Source: Pseudomonas sp. Os17
GTDB lineage: Bacteria > Pseudomonadota > Gammaproteobacteria > Pseudomonadales > Pseudomonadaceae
Reading direction: 5' to 3'
Assembly (NCBI RefSeq): GCF_001547895.1
Contig: NZ_AP014627.1
Span: 6,636,001 to 6,700,000 of the forward strand
Length of the DNA: 64,000 nucleotides
Part shown: one piece after another, positions 30,279 to 38,373 of the stretch
How the letters are laid out: each line of letters opens with the position of its first letter
Position numbering within the stretch: the stretch's first letter is position 1
Notes under the pieces: generated by a model
The model's database searches: none
What the model was told of the DNA's origin: nothing
The model's input: only the letters and a program-made list of their open reading frames with translations
Translations under genes and position numbers: made by a program

Positions 30279-30632
30279 TTAAGGCAGAGCAGCCACCACG
30301 GAAAGCTCGATGAGGATTTCCGGCTCGCAGAGCTTGGCCTCCACAGTGGCCCGGGCCGGGGCCACGCCTTTTGGCAGCCACTGGTCCCAGACACTGTTCA
30401 TGCCCGCGAAGTGGGCATCGATGTCCTTGAGGTAGATGGTCACCGACAGCAGCTTGCTCTTGTCGGTGCCCGCCAGGTCCAGCAGACGCTCGATGTTGGC
30501 CAGGGTTTCCCGGGTTTGCTGTTCGATCCCGGCACTCATGTCATCGCCGACCTGCCCGGACAGATACACCGTACCGCCGTGAACGACGATCTGGCTCATG
30601 CGCTCATTGGTGAGCTGGCGCTGGATTGACAT
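30279..30632 (-). CDS. RidA family enamine/imine deaminase
   Basis: A 117-residue Rid-superfamily protein ([12 protein letters not shown] near the N-terminus, a conserved arginine in [11 protein letters not shown], and a final [10 protein letters not shown] strand). RidA proteins hydrolyse reactive imines. DadA releases 2-iminopropionate from D-alanine, so this RidA fits as a clean-up enzyme for DadA products (inference from operon). I chose the ATG at 30632, giving a 29-bp overlap with the 3' end of dadA. A second, different RidA lies at 56582. Confidence 0.88.
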   Translation of the reverse strand: MSIQRQLTNERMSQIVVHGGTVYLSGQVGDDMSAGIEQQTRETLANIERLLDLAGTDKSKLLSVTIYLKDIDAHFAGMNSVWDQWLPKGVAPARATVEAKLCEPEILIELSVVAALP

Positions 30633-31905
30633 GTTTAGCTGACTCCTGAGGGTTGCCATAACGGGAAATATCGAGGCCTTCGGCGCTGATCTGCGGCTTT
30701 TTCTTGGCCATCAGATCCGCCAGCAAACGACCGGAACCGCAAGCCATGGTCCAGCCAAGGGTGCCGTGACCGGTATTGAGGAACAGGTTCTTGAACGGCG
30801 TCGCGCCAACAATCGGCGTGCCGTCCGGCGTGGTCGGACGCAGGCCGGTCCAGAAACTGGCCTCGGCCAGATTGCCGCCCTGAGGATAGAGATCGTTGAC
30901 GATCATCTCCAGCGTTTCACGCCGGCGCGGGTTCAGCGACAGGTCAAAACCGGCGATCTCAGCCATGCCGCCAACACGGATGCGGTTGTCGAAACGGGTG
31001 ATCGCGACCTTGTAGGTCTCGTCGAGGATGGTCGACGTCGGGGCCATGGCCGGATTGGTGATCGGCACGGTCAGGGAGTAGCCCTTGAGCGGGTACACCG
31101 GAGCCTTGATGCCCAGCGGCTTGAGCAGTTGCGGCGAGTAGCTGCCCAGGGCCAGCACGTAGCGGTCGGCGGTTTCCAGCTTGCCGTCGATCCACACGCC
31201 GTTGATCCGGTCACCGGCGAAGTCGAGGCGCTGGATGTCCTGGCCAAAACGGAATTCCACACCCAGTTTGCTGGCCATTTCCGCCAGGCGCGTGGTGAAC
31301 ATCTGGCAGTCGCCGGTCTGGTCGTTGGGCAGGCGCAGGGCACCGGCAAGGATGTCGGTGACGCTGGCCAGGGCCGGTTCAACCCGGGCAATGCCGTCAC
31401 GATCCAGCAACTCGAACGGCACGCCGGACTCCTTGAGGACGGCGATGTCCTTGGCTGCGCCATCCAGTTGCGCCTGGGTACGGAACAGCTGGGTGGTGCC
31501 CAGGCTGCGGCCTTCGTAGGCGATGCCGGTTTCCGCCCGCAGTTCGTCGAGGCAGTCGCGGCTGTACTCGGACAGACGCACCATGCGCTCTTTGTTCACT
31601 GCATAGCGGCTGGCGGTGCAGTTGCGCAGCATCTGCGCCATCCACAGGTATTGATCGATATCGGCGGTGGCCTTGATCGCCAGCGGCGCGTGGCGTTGCA
31701 GCAGCCACTTGATGGCCTTGAGCGGTACGCCCGGGGCAGCCCAGGGCGAGGCATAGCCAGGCGATACCTGGCCGGCGTTGGCGAAACTGGTTTCCATGGC
31801 TGCAGCCGGCTGGCGGTCCACCACGGTCACTTCAAACCCGGCCCGGGCCAGGTAATAGGCACTGGTAGTTCCGATAACGCCACTGCCCAAGACCAGAACG
31901 CGCAT
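30604..31905 (-). CDS. dadA: D-amino acid dehydrogenase small subunit DadA
   Basis: Membrane-associated flavoenzyme oxidising D-alanine and other D-amino acids to 2-oxo acids, passing electrons to the respiratory chain. The 433 residues start with the FAD Rossmann motif [19 protein letters not shown]. The family stretch [18 protein letters not shown] follows and the C-terminal FAD region reads [17 protein letters not shown] chose the ATG at 31905, 8 nt after GAGGG; two upstream ATGs are less well placed. It is the first gene of dadA-ridA-dadX, divergent from lrp. Confidence 0.96.
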   Translation of the reverse strand: MRVLVLGSGVIGTTSAYYLARAGFEVTVVDRQPAAAMETSFANAGQVSPGYASPWAAPGVPLKAIKWLLQRHAPLAIKATADIDQYLWMAQMLRNCTASRYAVNKERMVRLSEYSRDCLDELRAETGIAYEGRSLGTTQLFRTQAQLDGAAKDIAVLKESGVPFELLDRDGIARVEPALASVTDILAGALRLPNDQTGDCQMFTTRLAEMASKLGVEFRFGQDIQRLDFAGDRINGVWIDGKLETADRYVLALGSYSPQLLKPLGIKAPVYPLKGYSLTVPITNPAMAPTSTILDETYKVAITRFDNRIRVGGMAEIAGFDLSLNPRRRETLEMIVNDLYPQGGNLAEASFWTGLRPTTPDGTPIVGATPFKNLFLNTGHGTLGWTMACGSGRLLADLMAKKKPQISAEGLDISRYGNPQESAKHVNPAPAHQ

Positions 31906-32014
31906 TTTCATTTCCCTCATCGCGGCATGACCGCTGACGTTTGTTATTCAGAGCACAGATGGGCGCAGTGTAAGAAACATTGAGCAGTGATTTTCACTAT
32001 ATAACCGCCTATAT

Positions 32015-32034
32015 TTGGCGAGAATTCTCGGCAA
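32015..32034. promoter_or_regulatory. Palindromic operator upstream of lrp
   Basis: TTGGCGAGAATTCTCGGCAA, nine of ten base pairs symmetric, 28 bp before the lrp ATG in the lrp/dadA divergent gap. A second dyad AGTGATTTTCACT lies at 31986-31998, nearer dadA. The best guess is Lrp binding (autoregulation and dad control). Confidence 0.55.
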
Positions 32035-32062
32035 TATCGCTTTTCACGGAGGGGCATCCCCT

Positions 32063-32551
32063 ATGCGCACCAATCATCAGACTCGTCGTGCCCTGGACAA
32101 GATAGATCGCAATATCCTGCGGATTCTCCAGGCCGATGGACGCATTTCCTTCACCGAGTTGGGAGAGCGGGTCGGACTGTCCACCACCCCCTGCACCGAG
32201 CGAGTGCGGCGCCTGGAGCGCGAGGGAATCATCATGGGCTACAACGCCCGCCTCAACCCGCAGCACCTCAAGGGCAGCCTGCTGGTGTTTGTCGAGATCA
32301 GCCTGGACTACAAGTCCGGCGATACCTTCGAGGAGTTTCGCCGGGCGGTGCTGAAGCTGCCCCACGTGCTGGAGTGCCATCTGGTCTCCGGCGACTTCGA
32401 CTACCTGGTCAAGGCGCGGATCTCGGAGATGGCGTCCTATCGCAAGCTGCTGGGGGACATCCTGCTCAAGCTACCCCACGTGCGCGAATCCAAGAGCTAC
32501 ATCGTCATGGAAGAAGTGAAGGAGAGCCTGAGCCTGCCGATTCCGGACTGA
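32063..32551 (+). CDS. lrp: Leucine-responsive regulator Lrp (dad operon activator)
   Basis: A 162-residue Lrp/AsnC regulator. The N-terminal HTH (about 12-60) contains IDRNILRILQADGRISFTEL by segments, GLSTTPCTERVRRLE and GIIMGYNA. The C-terminal RAM ligand domain has ECHLVSGDFDYLVKA. In Pseudomonas it senses alanine and activates dadAX. The ATG at 32063 follows GGAGGGG and fits the family start; the longer frame is not needed. Confidence 0.94.
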   Translation: MRTNHQTRRALDKIDRNILRILQADGRISFTELGERVGLSTTPCTERVRRLEREGIIMGYNARLNPQHLKGSLLVFVEISLDYKSGDTFEEFRRAVLKLPHVLECHLVSGDFDYLVKARISEMASYRKLLGDILLKLPHVRESKSYIVMEEVKESLSLPIPD

Positions 32552-32570
32552 GTCGAGGCGGCGCCAGGCG

Positions 32571-32596
32571 CTGTCGCCGGCAAGCCGGCTCCTACG
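32571..32596 (+). repeat. REP element copy 4
   Basis: A palindromic CGCCGGCAAGCCGGCTCCTAC copy, nearly identical to the one at 11749, in the gap between convergent lrp and the YkgJ gene. Confidence 0.8.
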
Positions 32597-32608
32597 GAGT
32601 GCGAGCGG

Positions 32609-32962
32609 CTAGACCAGGACCTGGCGATTGCCAGCCATGTAGGCGTGGATCTGCTTCTCGACCCGAGGGTGGATCATCTCCACCGGGCGCCGACCGTTGG
32701 GGCACGGCAGGCTCGGCGTAGTGCCGAACAGACGGCAGATCAGCGGACGCTCGTCATACACCGTGCAACCATCGGGTCCCAGGTGCACACAGTTGAGCTC
32801 GTCCATGGCAGCCTCCTGCTCGGCGGCGGTCTTGCGCGGCAGTCGGGACATTTCCTCTGGCGAGGTGGTCACCGGGCCGCAGCAGTCGTGACAACCGGGA
32901 ACGCACTCGAACGAGGGAATCTGCTGACGCAGGCTGCGGACGATTTGACGGTTACAGCTCAT
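32609..32962 (-). CDS. YkgJ family cysteine cluster protein
   Basis: A 117-residue protein with a zinc- or iron-like cysteine cluster: C-V-P-G-C-H-D-C-C-G near residue 20-29, then C in ELNCVH, GC in DGCTVYDERPLICRLFG, and a final cysteine in LPCPNG. This is the YkgJ (UPF0153) pattern, of unknown function. It is convergent with lrp and divergent from the oxidase gene. Confidence 0.85.
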   Translation of the reverse strand: MSCNRQIVRSLRQQIPSFECVPGCHDCCGPVTTSPEEMSRLPRKTAAEQEAAMDELNCVHLGPDGCTVYDERPLICRLFGTTPSLPCPNGRRPVEMIHPRVEKQIHAYMAGNRQVLV

Positions 32963-33110
32963 GAAAAAGGCTACCGGGACAGGAATAGCCGGGGATTCTG
33001 CCTCAAATGCCCCGCAGCAGACAGGGCCGGGCGTCCCGCGGTTGCCGCGACGGAAAGCCCCGGCTTATGCTCCGTGCATTTTTCCAGACGCCACAATCAG
33101 GACGCTTTCC

Positions 33111-34403
33111 ATGCCCGCCAGCCCTCAGCACGCCGCTTCCTACTACGCCGCCAGCAGCCTGCCGCAGCCCGACTATCCGGTGTTGGCGGGCGAGCTGACG
33201 GCGGACGTATGCGTGGTCGGCGGCGGGTTCTCCGGGCTCAATACCGCACTGGAACTGGCCGAACGCGGGTTCAGCGTGGTCCTGCTGGAGGCCCGCAAGA
33301 TCGGCTGGGGCGCCAGTGGACGCAACGGCGGGCAACTGATCCGCGGGGTCGGCCACGGCCTCGAGCAGTTCACCAAGGTGATCGGCAGCGACGGCGTGCG
33401 ACAGATGAAGCTCATGGGGCTGGAAGCCGTGGACATCGTCCGCCAGCGCATCGAGCGCCTGCAGATCCCCTGCGACCTGACCTGGGGCTACTGCGACCTG
33501 GCCAACAAGCCGGCGGACCTTGAAGGCTTCGCCGCAGATGCCGAGGAGCTGCGCAGCCTGGGCTATCGCCATGAAACCCGCCTGTTGCAAGCCGCTGAGA
33601 TGCACAGCGTGGTGGGCTCTAAGCGCTACGTTGGCGGCCTGATCGACATGGGCTCGGGCCATCTGCACCCGCTCAACCTGGCCCTGGGCGAAGCCCGGGC
33701 GGCGCAGCAAATGGGTGTGCAACTGTTCGAGCATTCGGCCGTCACCCGCATCGACTACGGCCCCGAGGTCAAGGTGCACAGCGCCCAAGGCACGGTCCGC
33801 GCCAAGACCCTGGTCCTGGGCTGCAACGCCTACCTCAACGACCTCAACCCGGAGCTGGGGGGCAAGGTCCTGCCTGCCGGCAGCTACATCATCGCCACCG
33901 AGCCCTTGAGCCCGGCCCAGGCCCGGGAACTGCTGCCACAGAACATGGCGGTCTGCGACCAGCGCGTGGCCCTGGACTACTACCGGCTCTCGGCCGACCG
34001 CCGACTGCTGTTCGGTGGTGCCTGCCACTACTCGGGACGCGACCCCAAGGACATTGCCGCCTACATGCGGCCCAAGATGCTGGACGTGTTCCCGCAACTG
34101 GCCGCAGTGAAGATCGACTACCAATGGGGCGGCATGATCGGCATCGGCGCCAACCGCCTGCCGCAGATCGGCCGGCTCAAGGACCAACCCAATGTGTATT
34201 ACGCCCAGGCCTATTCCGGTCACGGCCTGAATGCCACGCACCTGGCGGGCAAACTGCTGGGCGAGGCGATCAGCGGCCAGCACGGGGGGGGCTTCGATCT
34301 GTTCGCCAAGGTGCCGCACATCACCTTCCCCGGCGGCAAGCACCTGCGCTCGCCCCTGCTGGCCCTGGGCATGCTCTGGCATCGCCTGAAGGAACTGGTC
34401 TGA
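33111..34403 (+). CDS. FAD oxidoreductase, gamma-glutamyl-polyamine oxidase (PuuB/PauB-like)
   Basis: A 430-residue DAO-family flavoenzyme. The Rossmann dinucleotide motif is VCVVGGGFSGLNTALELAERG (about 31-51 by segment), and GWGASGRNGGQ and YSGHGLNATHLAG are the PuuB-type FAD signatures. PuuB/PauB oxidises gamma-glutamyl-putrescine or -cadaverine to the aldehyde, the substrate of KauB at 39.7 kb. P. aeruginosa has four PauB paralogues, one syntenic here (PauB4). I chose the ATG at 33111; the frame upstream covers YkgJ promoter DNA. Confidence 0.88.
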   Translation: MPASPQHAASYYAASSLPQPDYPVLAGELTADVCVVGGGFSGLNTALELAERGFSVVLLEARKIGWGASGRNGGQLIRGVGHGLEQFTKVIGSDGVRQMKLMGLEAVDIVRQRIERLQIPCDLTWGYCDLANKPADLEGFAADAEELRSLGYRHETRLLQAAEMHSVVGSKRYVGGLIDMGSGHLHPLNLALGEARAAQQMGVQLFEHSAVTRIDYGPEVKVHSAQGTVRAKTLVLGCNAYLNDLNPELGGKVLPAGSYIIATEPLSPAQARELLPQNMAVCDQRVALDYYRLSADRRLLFGGACHYSGRDPKDIAAYMRPKMLDVFPQLAAVKIDYQWGGMIGIGANRLPQIGRLKDQPNVYYAQAYSGHGLNATHLAGKLLGEAISGQHGGGFDLFAKVPHITFPGGKHLRSPLLALGMLWHRLKELV

Positions 34404-34430
34404 CGCCCAGCTCCAACCAGTCGCCGGCGG

Positions 34431-34673
34431 TCACAGACGCCAGAACGGCTTGAGGCCCTCGGCCCGCGCCTGCTCGGGGCTGAGTCCGACATCACGCAAC
34501 TGCTCGGCGCTCAGCTCCAGCAACGCCTTGCGGGTGCGCAGCCGATGCCAGTACAGCCCCCAGGTGCTCAAGCCCGGCGGCGCGCGGCGCGGCAGAGTCG
34601 CCGCCGACCATTCCTGCTCCGCCTCCAGCTCCTGACCGCGTAACGACAGCCGCACATCGCTCAAGCCGTTCAT
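34431..34673 (-). CDS. DUF1127 domain small protein
   Basis: An 80-residue protein with the DUF1127 helical motif near its C-terminus (YWHRLRTRKALLELSAEQL, then RDVGLSPEQA). Short DUF1127 proteins in other bacteria bind RNA or act in phosphate, RNA and carbon metabolism. The ATG at 34673 lies 8 nt after AGGAG; an in-frame ATG two codons upstream is too close to it. It is divergent from the MocR regulator. Confidence 0.82.
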   Translation of the reverse strand: MNGLSDVRLSLRGQELEAEQEWSAATLPRRAPPGLSTWGLYWHRLRTRKALLELSAEQLRDVGLSPEQARAEGLKPFWRL

Positions 34674-34737
34674 TTGCATTGCTCCTGTTTGCTCAAATTG
34701 CCATGAGCAGACATGATGCGTGGCGCCACAAAACCAT

Positions 34738-34818
34738 TACAGACTCAAAACAGCGGTATTAACTTCATACAGTTTTGCCAAAAATGGCGCTGAATCCTGT
34801 ATTTTTGCCCAATCTGTA
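34738..34818 (+). promoter_or_regulatory. Phased repeats between DUF1127 and MocR genes
   Basis: TACAG at 34738 and 34768 and TGTAT at 34798 recur every 30 bp. TTTTGCC follows the second and third sites at the same offset (34773, 34803), and CTGTA recurs at 34797 and 34814. MocR regulators typically bind phased direct repeats in their own divergent promoter. Confidence 0.55.
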
Positions 34819-34853
34819 CTGGTTCTCTGCCACCGTCACCTCGAGCCCACCCC

Positions 34854-36278
34854 ATGACCCTCTATGTGAACCTCGCCGAACTCCTGGGCACCCGCATCGA
34901 ACAGGGCTTCTACCGACCGGGAGATCGCCTGCCCTCGGTACGCGCCCTGAGCGTCGAGCATGGGGTCAGCCTGAGCACCGTGCAGCAGGCCTATCGTTTG
35001 CTGGAAGACAACGGGCTGGCGATGCCCAAGCCCAAGTCCGGGTACTTCGTCCCCCCCAGTCGCGAGCTGCCCGCCTTGCCGGCGGTCGGGCGTCCGGCGC
35101 AAAGGCCGGTGGAAATCTCTCAATGGGACCAGGTCCTGGAGCTGATCCGCGCCGTACCGCGCAAGGACGTGGTGCAGCTGGGCCGCGGCATGCCGGACAT
35201 CACCACGCCGACCATGAAGCCCCTGCTGCGAGCCCTGGCCCGCCTCAGCCGGCGCCAGGACATGCCCGGCCTGCACTACGACAACATCTACGGCGTGCTT
35301 GAGCTGCGCGAGCAGGTGGCGCGGCTGATGCTCGATTCCGGCTGCCAGCTGGGGGCCGGTGACCTGGTGATCACCACCGGCTGCCACGAGGCGCTGTCCA
35401 CCAGCATTCGCGCCATCTGTGAGCCGGGGGACATCATCGCCGTCGACTCGCCGAGCTTTCACGGCGCCATGCAGACCCTCAAGGGCCTGGGCATGAAGGC
35501 CCTGGAAATCCCCACCGACCCGATTACCGGCATCAGCCTGGAAGCCCTGGAACTGGCCCTGGAACAGTGGCCGATCAAGGCCATACAGTTGACCCCCAAC
35601 TGCAACAACCCCCTGGGCTACATCATGCCGGAGTCCCGCAAGCGGGCACTGCTGACCCTGGCCCAGCGCTTCGACGTGGCAGTCATCGAGGACGATGTGT
35701 ACGGCGAGCTGGCCTACACCTACCCGCGCCCGCGCACCATCAAGTCCTTCGACGACGACGGCCGGGTGCTGTTGTGCAGCTCCTTCTCCAAGACCCTGGC
35801 CCCGGGCCTGCGCATCGGCTGGGTTGCCCCCGGCCGCTACCTGGAGCGGGTGCTGCACATGAAATACATCAGCACCGGCTCCACGGCCCCGCAGCCGCAG
35901 GTGGCCATCGCCGAGTTTCTCAAGAGTGGCCACTTCGAGCCCCATTTGCGCAAGATGCGCACTCAGTACCAGCGCAATCGCGACCTGATGCTCGACTGGG
36001 TCAGCCGCTACTTCCCCGCCGATACCCGCGCCAGTCGCCCACAAGGCAGTTTCATGCTGTGGATCGAACTTCCCGAGGGGTTTGATGCTCTGAAGCTCAA
36101 TCGGGTGCTGCTGGACCAGGGCGTCCAGATCGCCGTGGGCAGCATCTTTTCCGCCTCGGGCAAGTACCGCAATTGCCTGCGGATGAACTACGCTGCCAAG
36201 CCAACCGCGCAGATCGAAGACGCGGTACGCAAGGTCGGAGCCGCGGCCATCAAGCTGCTCAGCGAGACCCCGGACTGA
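34854..36278 (+). CDS. MocR/GntR-family regulator with aminotransferase domain
   Basis: A 474-residue MocR regulator. A GntR winged HTH (about 1-70: EQGFYRPGDRLPSVRALS and GVSLSTVQQAYRLLE) is joined to a PLP fold-type I aminotransferase-like domain. CSSFSKTLAPGLRIGW carries the PLP lysine, TPNCNNPLGY the asparagine and VIEDDVYGEL the aspartate. Known MocR proteins regulate vitamin B6, GABA, taurine and related pathways. Its natural target may be the adjacent DUF1127 gene or a distant one. It is divergent from the DUF1127 gene. Confidence 0.92.
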   Translation: MTLYVNLAELLGTRIEQGFYRPGDRLPSVRALSVEHGVSLSTVQQAYRLLEDNGLAMPKPKSGYFVPPSRELPALPAVGRPAQRPVEISQWDQVLELIRAVPRKDVVQLGRGMPDITTPTMKPLLRALARLSRRQDMPGLHYDNIYGVLELREQVARLMLDSGCQLGAGDLVITTGCHEALSTSIRAICEPGDIIAVDSPSFHGAMQTLKGLGMKALEIPTDPITGISLEALELALEQWPIKAIQLTPNCNNPLGYIMPESRKRALLTLAQRFDVAVIEDDVYGELAYTYPRPRTIKSFDDDGRVLLCSSFSKTLAPGLRIGWVAPGRYLERVLHMKYISTGSTAPQPQVAIAEFLKSGHFEPHLRKMRTQYQRNRDLMLDWVSRYFPADTRASRPQGSFMLWIELPEGFDALKLNRVLLDQGVQIAVGSIFSASGKYRNCLRMNYAAKPTAQIEDAVRKVGAAAIKLLSETPD

Positions 36279-36344
36279 TCCCGAGCCGTTGCAGGAAGCC
36301 GGCCGCCCCATGCCAACCCGTGCCGTGATACGAGATGACCTGAC

Positions 36345-37910
36345 TTGAGCCGTTTACAGGCATTCACCTGGCTTTTGCTGCTGAGCCTCGGGCTGGGCGG
36401 CTGCGCCACCCTGGAAGTGCCCTACCAGCCCAGCCAGGCCCTGCCCGCCAGCGACTCCACCTTTGCCCAGTCGATCCGGGCCCAGGCCGCCCCCCACCAG
36501 GGGCGCTCGGGCTTTCGCCTGCTGTCCAACAGCACCGAAGCCTTCATGGCCCGCGCCGAGCTGATCCGCAGCGCGCAGAGCAGCCTCGACCTGCAGTACT
36601 ACATCGTCCACGACGGGGTCAGCACGCGCATGCTGGTGGACGAGCTGCTCAAGGCCGCCGACCGTGGCCTGCGGGTGCGCATCTTGCTCGACGACACCAC
36701 CAGCGACGGCCTGGACCAGATCATCGCCACCCTGGCCGCCCACCCACAGATCCAGATCCGCCTGTTCAACCCGCTGCACCTGGGCCGCAGCACCGGCCTG
36801 ACCCGGGCCATGGGGCGCCTGTTCAACCTGTCGCAGCAGCACCGGCGGATGCACAACAAGCTGTGGCTGGCGGACAACAGCGTGGCCATCGTCGGCGGGC
36901 GCAACCTGGGGGACGAGTATTTCGATGCCGAACCCAACCTGAACTTCACCGACATCGACATGCTCAGCGTGGGGCCGGTGGCCGAGCAACTGGGCCATAG
37001 CTTCGACCAGTACTGGAACAGCGCCCTGAGCCGACCCATCGGCGAATTCCTGTCCAGCGCCCCTTCGGCCAGGGCCCTGGACAACACACGCCAGCGCCTG
37101 GAGGAGTCGCTGCAGGACAACCGCCGGCAAAACCAGGCGCTGTACCGGCAACTGAAGACCTACCAGACCCGGCCGCGCATGGACATCTGGCGCAAGGAGC
37201 TGATCTGGGCCTGGAACCAGGCCCTGTGGGACGCACCGACCAAGGTCCTGGCCAAGGGCGATCCCGACCCGCACCTGCTGTTGACCACCCAGCTGGCGCC
37301 GGAGCTCAAGGGGGTCAGCAAGGAGCTGATCATGGTCTCGGCCTACTTCGTGCCCGGCCAGCCGGGCCTGGTGTACCTCACCGGACGCGCCGATGCCGGG
37401 GTGCACGTGAGCCTCCTGACCAACTCCCTGGAAGCCACCGACGTGCCCGCGGTGCACGGCGGCTACGCGCCTTACCGCAAGGCCCTGCTGGAGCACGGGG
37501 TGCGGCTGTTCGAATTGCGCCGCCAGCCCGGCGACCACGGCGGCAGCGGCCCGCATCTGTTGCGCAGTACCTGGCGCGGCTCGGACTCGAGCCTGCACAG
37601 CAAGGCGATGATTTTCGACCGGCAGAAATCCTTTGTCGGCTCGTTCAACTTCGACCCGCGCTCGGTGCTGTGGAACACCGAAGTCGGGGTCCTGGTGGAC
37701 AGCCCGGAACTGGCCGGACACCTGCGCGCCCTGGCCCTGCAAGGTATGGCTCCGGCCCTGAGCTACGAGGCCAGGCTGCAGGACGGCAAGATCATCTGGG
37801 TGACCGAAGACAACCAGCAGTTGCACAGCCTGACCCGGGAACCGGGTAACTGGTGGCGGCGCATCAACGCCTGGCTGAGCAACCGCGTCGGCCTGGAGCG
37901 CATGCTCTAG
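36345..37910 (+). CDS. Phospholipase D-family lipoprotein (ClsC/YmdC-like)
   Basis: A 521-residue lipoprotein with signal peptide and lipobox LGLGGC. Two HKD motifs are intact: HNKLWLADNSVAIVGG (first half) and HSKAMIFDRQKSFVGS (second half), giving a PLD/cardiolipin-synthase fold close to ClsC/YmdC. It may transfer phosphatidyl groups in the envelope. Translation seems to start at TTG (36345), since no ATG or GTG fits the signal peptide; the ribosome binding site is weak. ClsC of E. coli needs a partner, YmdB, which is absent here. Confidence 0.85.
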   Translation: MSRLQAFTWLLLLSLGLGGCATLEVPYQPSQALPASDSTFAQSIRAQAAPHQGRSGFRLLSNSTEAFMARAELIRSAQSSLDLQYYIVHDGVSTRMLVDELLKAADRGLRVRILLDDTTSDGLDQIIATLAAHPQIQIRLFNPLHLGRSTGLTRAMGRLFNLSQQHRRMHNKLWLADNSVAIVGGRNLGDEYFDAEPNLNFTDIDMLSVGPVAEQLGHSFDQYWNSALSRPIGEFLSSAPSARALDNTRQRLEESLQDNRRQNQALYRQLKTYQTRPRMDIWRKELIWAWNQALWDAPTKVLAKGDPDPHLLLTTQLAPELKGVSKELIMVSAYFVPGQPGLVYLTGRADAGVHVSLLTNSLEATDVPAVHGGYAPYRKALLEHGVRLFELRRQPGDHGGSGPHLLRSTWRGSDSSLHSKAMIFDRQKSFVGSFNFDPRSVLWNTEVGVLVDSPELAGHLRALALQGMAPALSYEARLQDGKIIWVTEDNQQLHSLTREPGNWWRRINAWLSNRVGLERML

Positions 37911-37925
37911 GCCGACGCGGGCCGG

Positions 37926-38339
37926 TCAGCGCTTGAGCAGCTGGTTCTGGATAAAAGCCTCCAGCCCCGGCGAGTGATAGAAGCCCATGCAGCGCTCGAA
38001 AATCGCGTTGATCGGGTAACCGGCCTCGTTCTTCATCGGCGGCCCGCCGACATGGAAGTGGCCCGTCTGCCGCTCGACGAAGTGGCTCAGGGCCTGGGGG
38101 CGCCGGCCGGAGCCGTCGCGGTCCAGTTGCACCCGATCGACGAAGTAGGAAGCGTCGTGCAGGTCGAACGCCTTGTAGAACTGCAAACGCTCGTAGTTAT
38201 CGTCCAGGCACTCCTTGAGCGCCAACTGCTTGAGCCGCTCCACCGACGGGCCCTTGGGCGCCGCCTCGGCGAAGCCGGCGAGCGAAAACGTCAGCACCCA
38301 CAGCGCTGCGCCGAACCCCATCCTTGTCTTGAGCGTCAT
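37926..38339 (-). CDS. Secreted small protein, possibly Tai4-like
   Basis: A 137-residue protein with a signal peptide (FSLAGFAEA). The mature part has a cysteine in LKECLDDNY and ends RCMGFYHSPGLEAFIQNQL. From memory, the Cys...CMxxYHSxxL pattern resembles periplasmic Tai4 immunity proteins, which protect against the T6SS peptidoglycan amidase Tae4. No amidase or T6SS gene is next to it. I cannot confirm the family without a profile search. The ATG at 38339 begins the signal peptide. Confidence 0.6.
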   Translation of the reverse strand: MTLKTRMGFGAALWVLTFSLAGFAEAAPKGPSVERLKQLALKECLDDNYERLQFYKAFDLHDASYFVDRVQLDRDGSGRRPQALSHFVERQTGHFHVGGPPMKNEAGYPINAIFERCMGFYHSPGLEAFIQNQLLKR

Positions 38340-38373
38340 CTGAGCGTCCTGATTGAACCAGCAGCCCAGAAGC

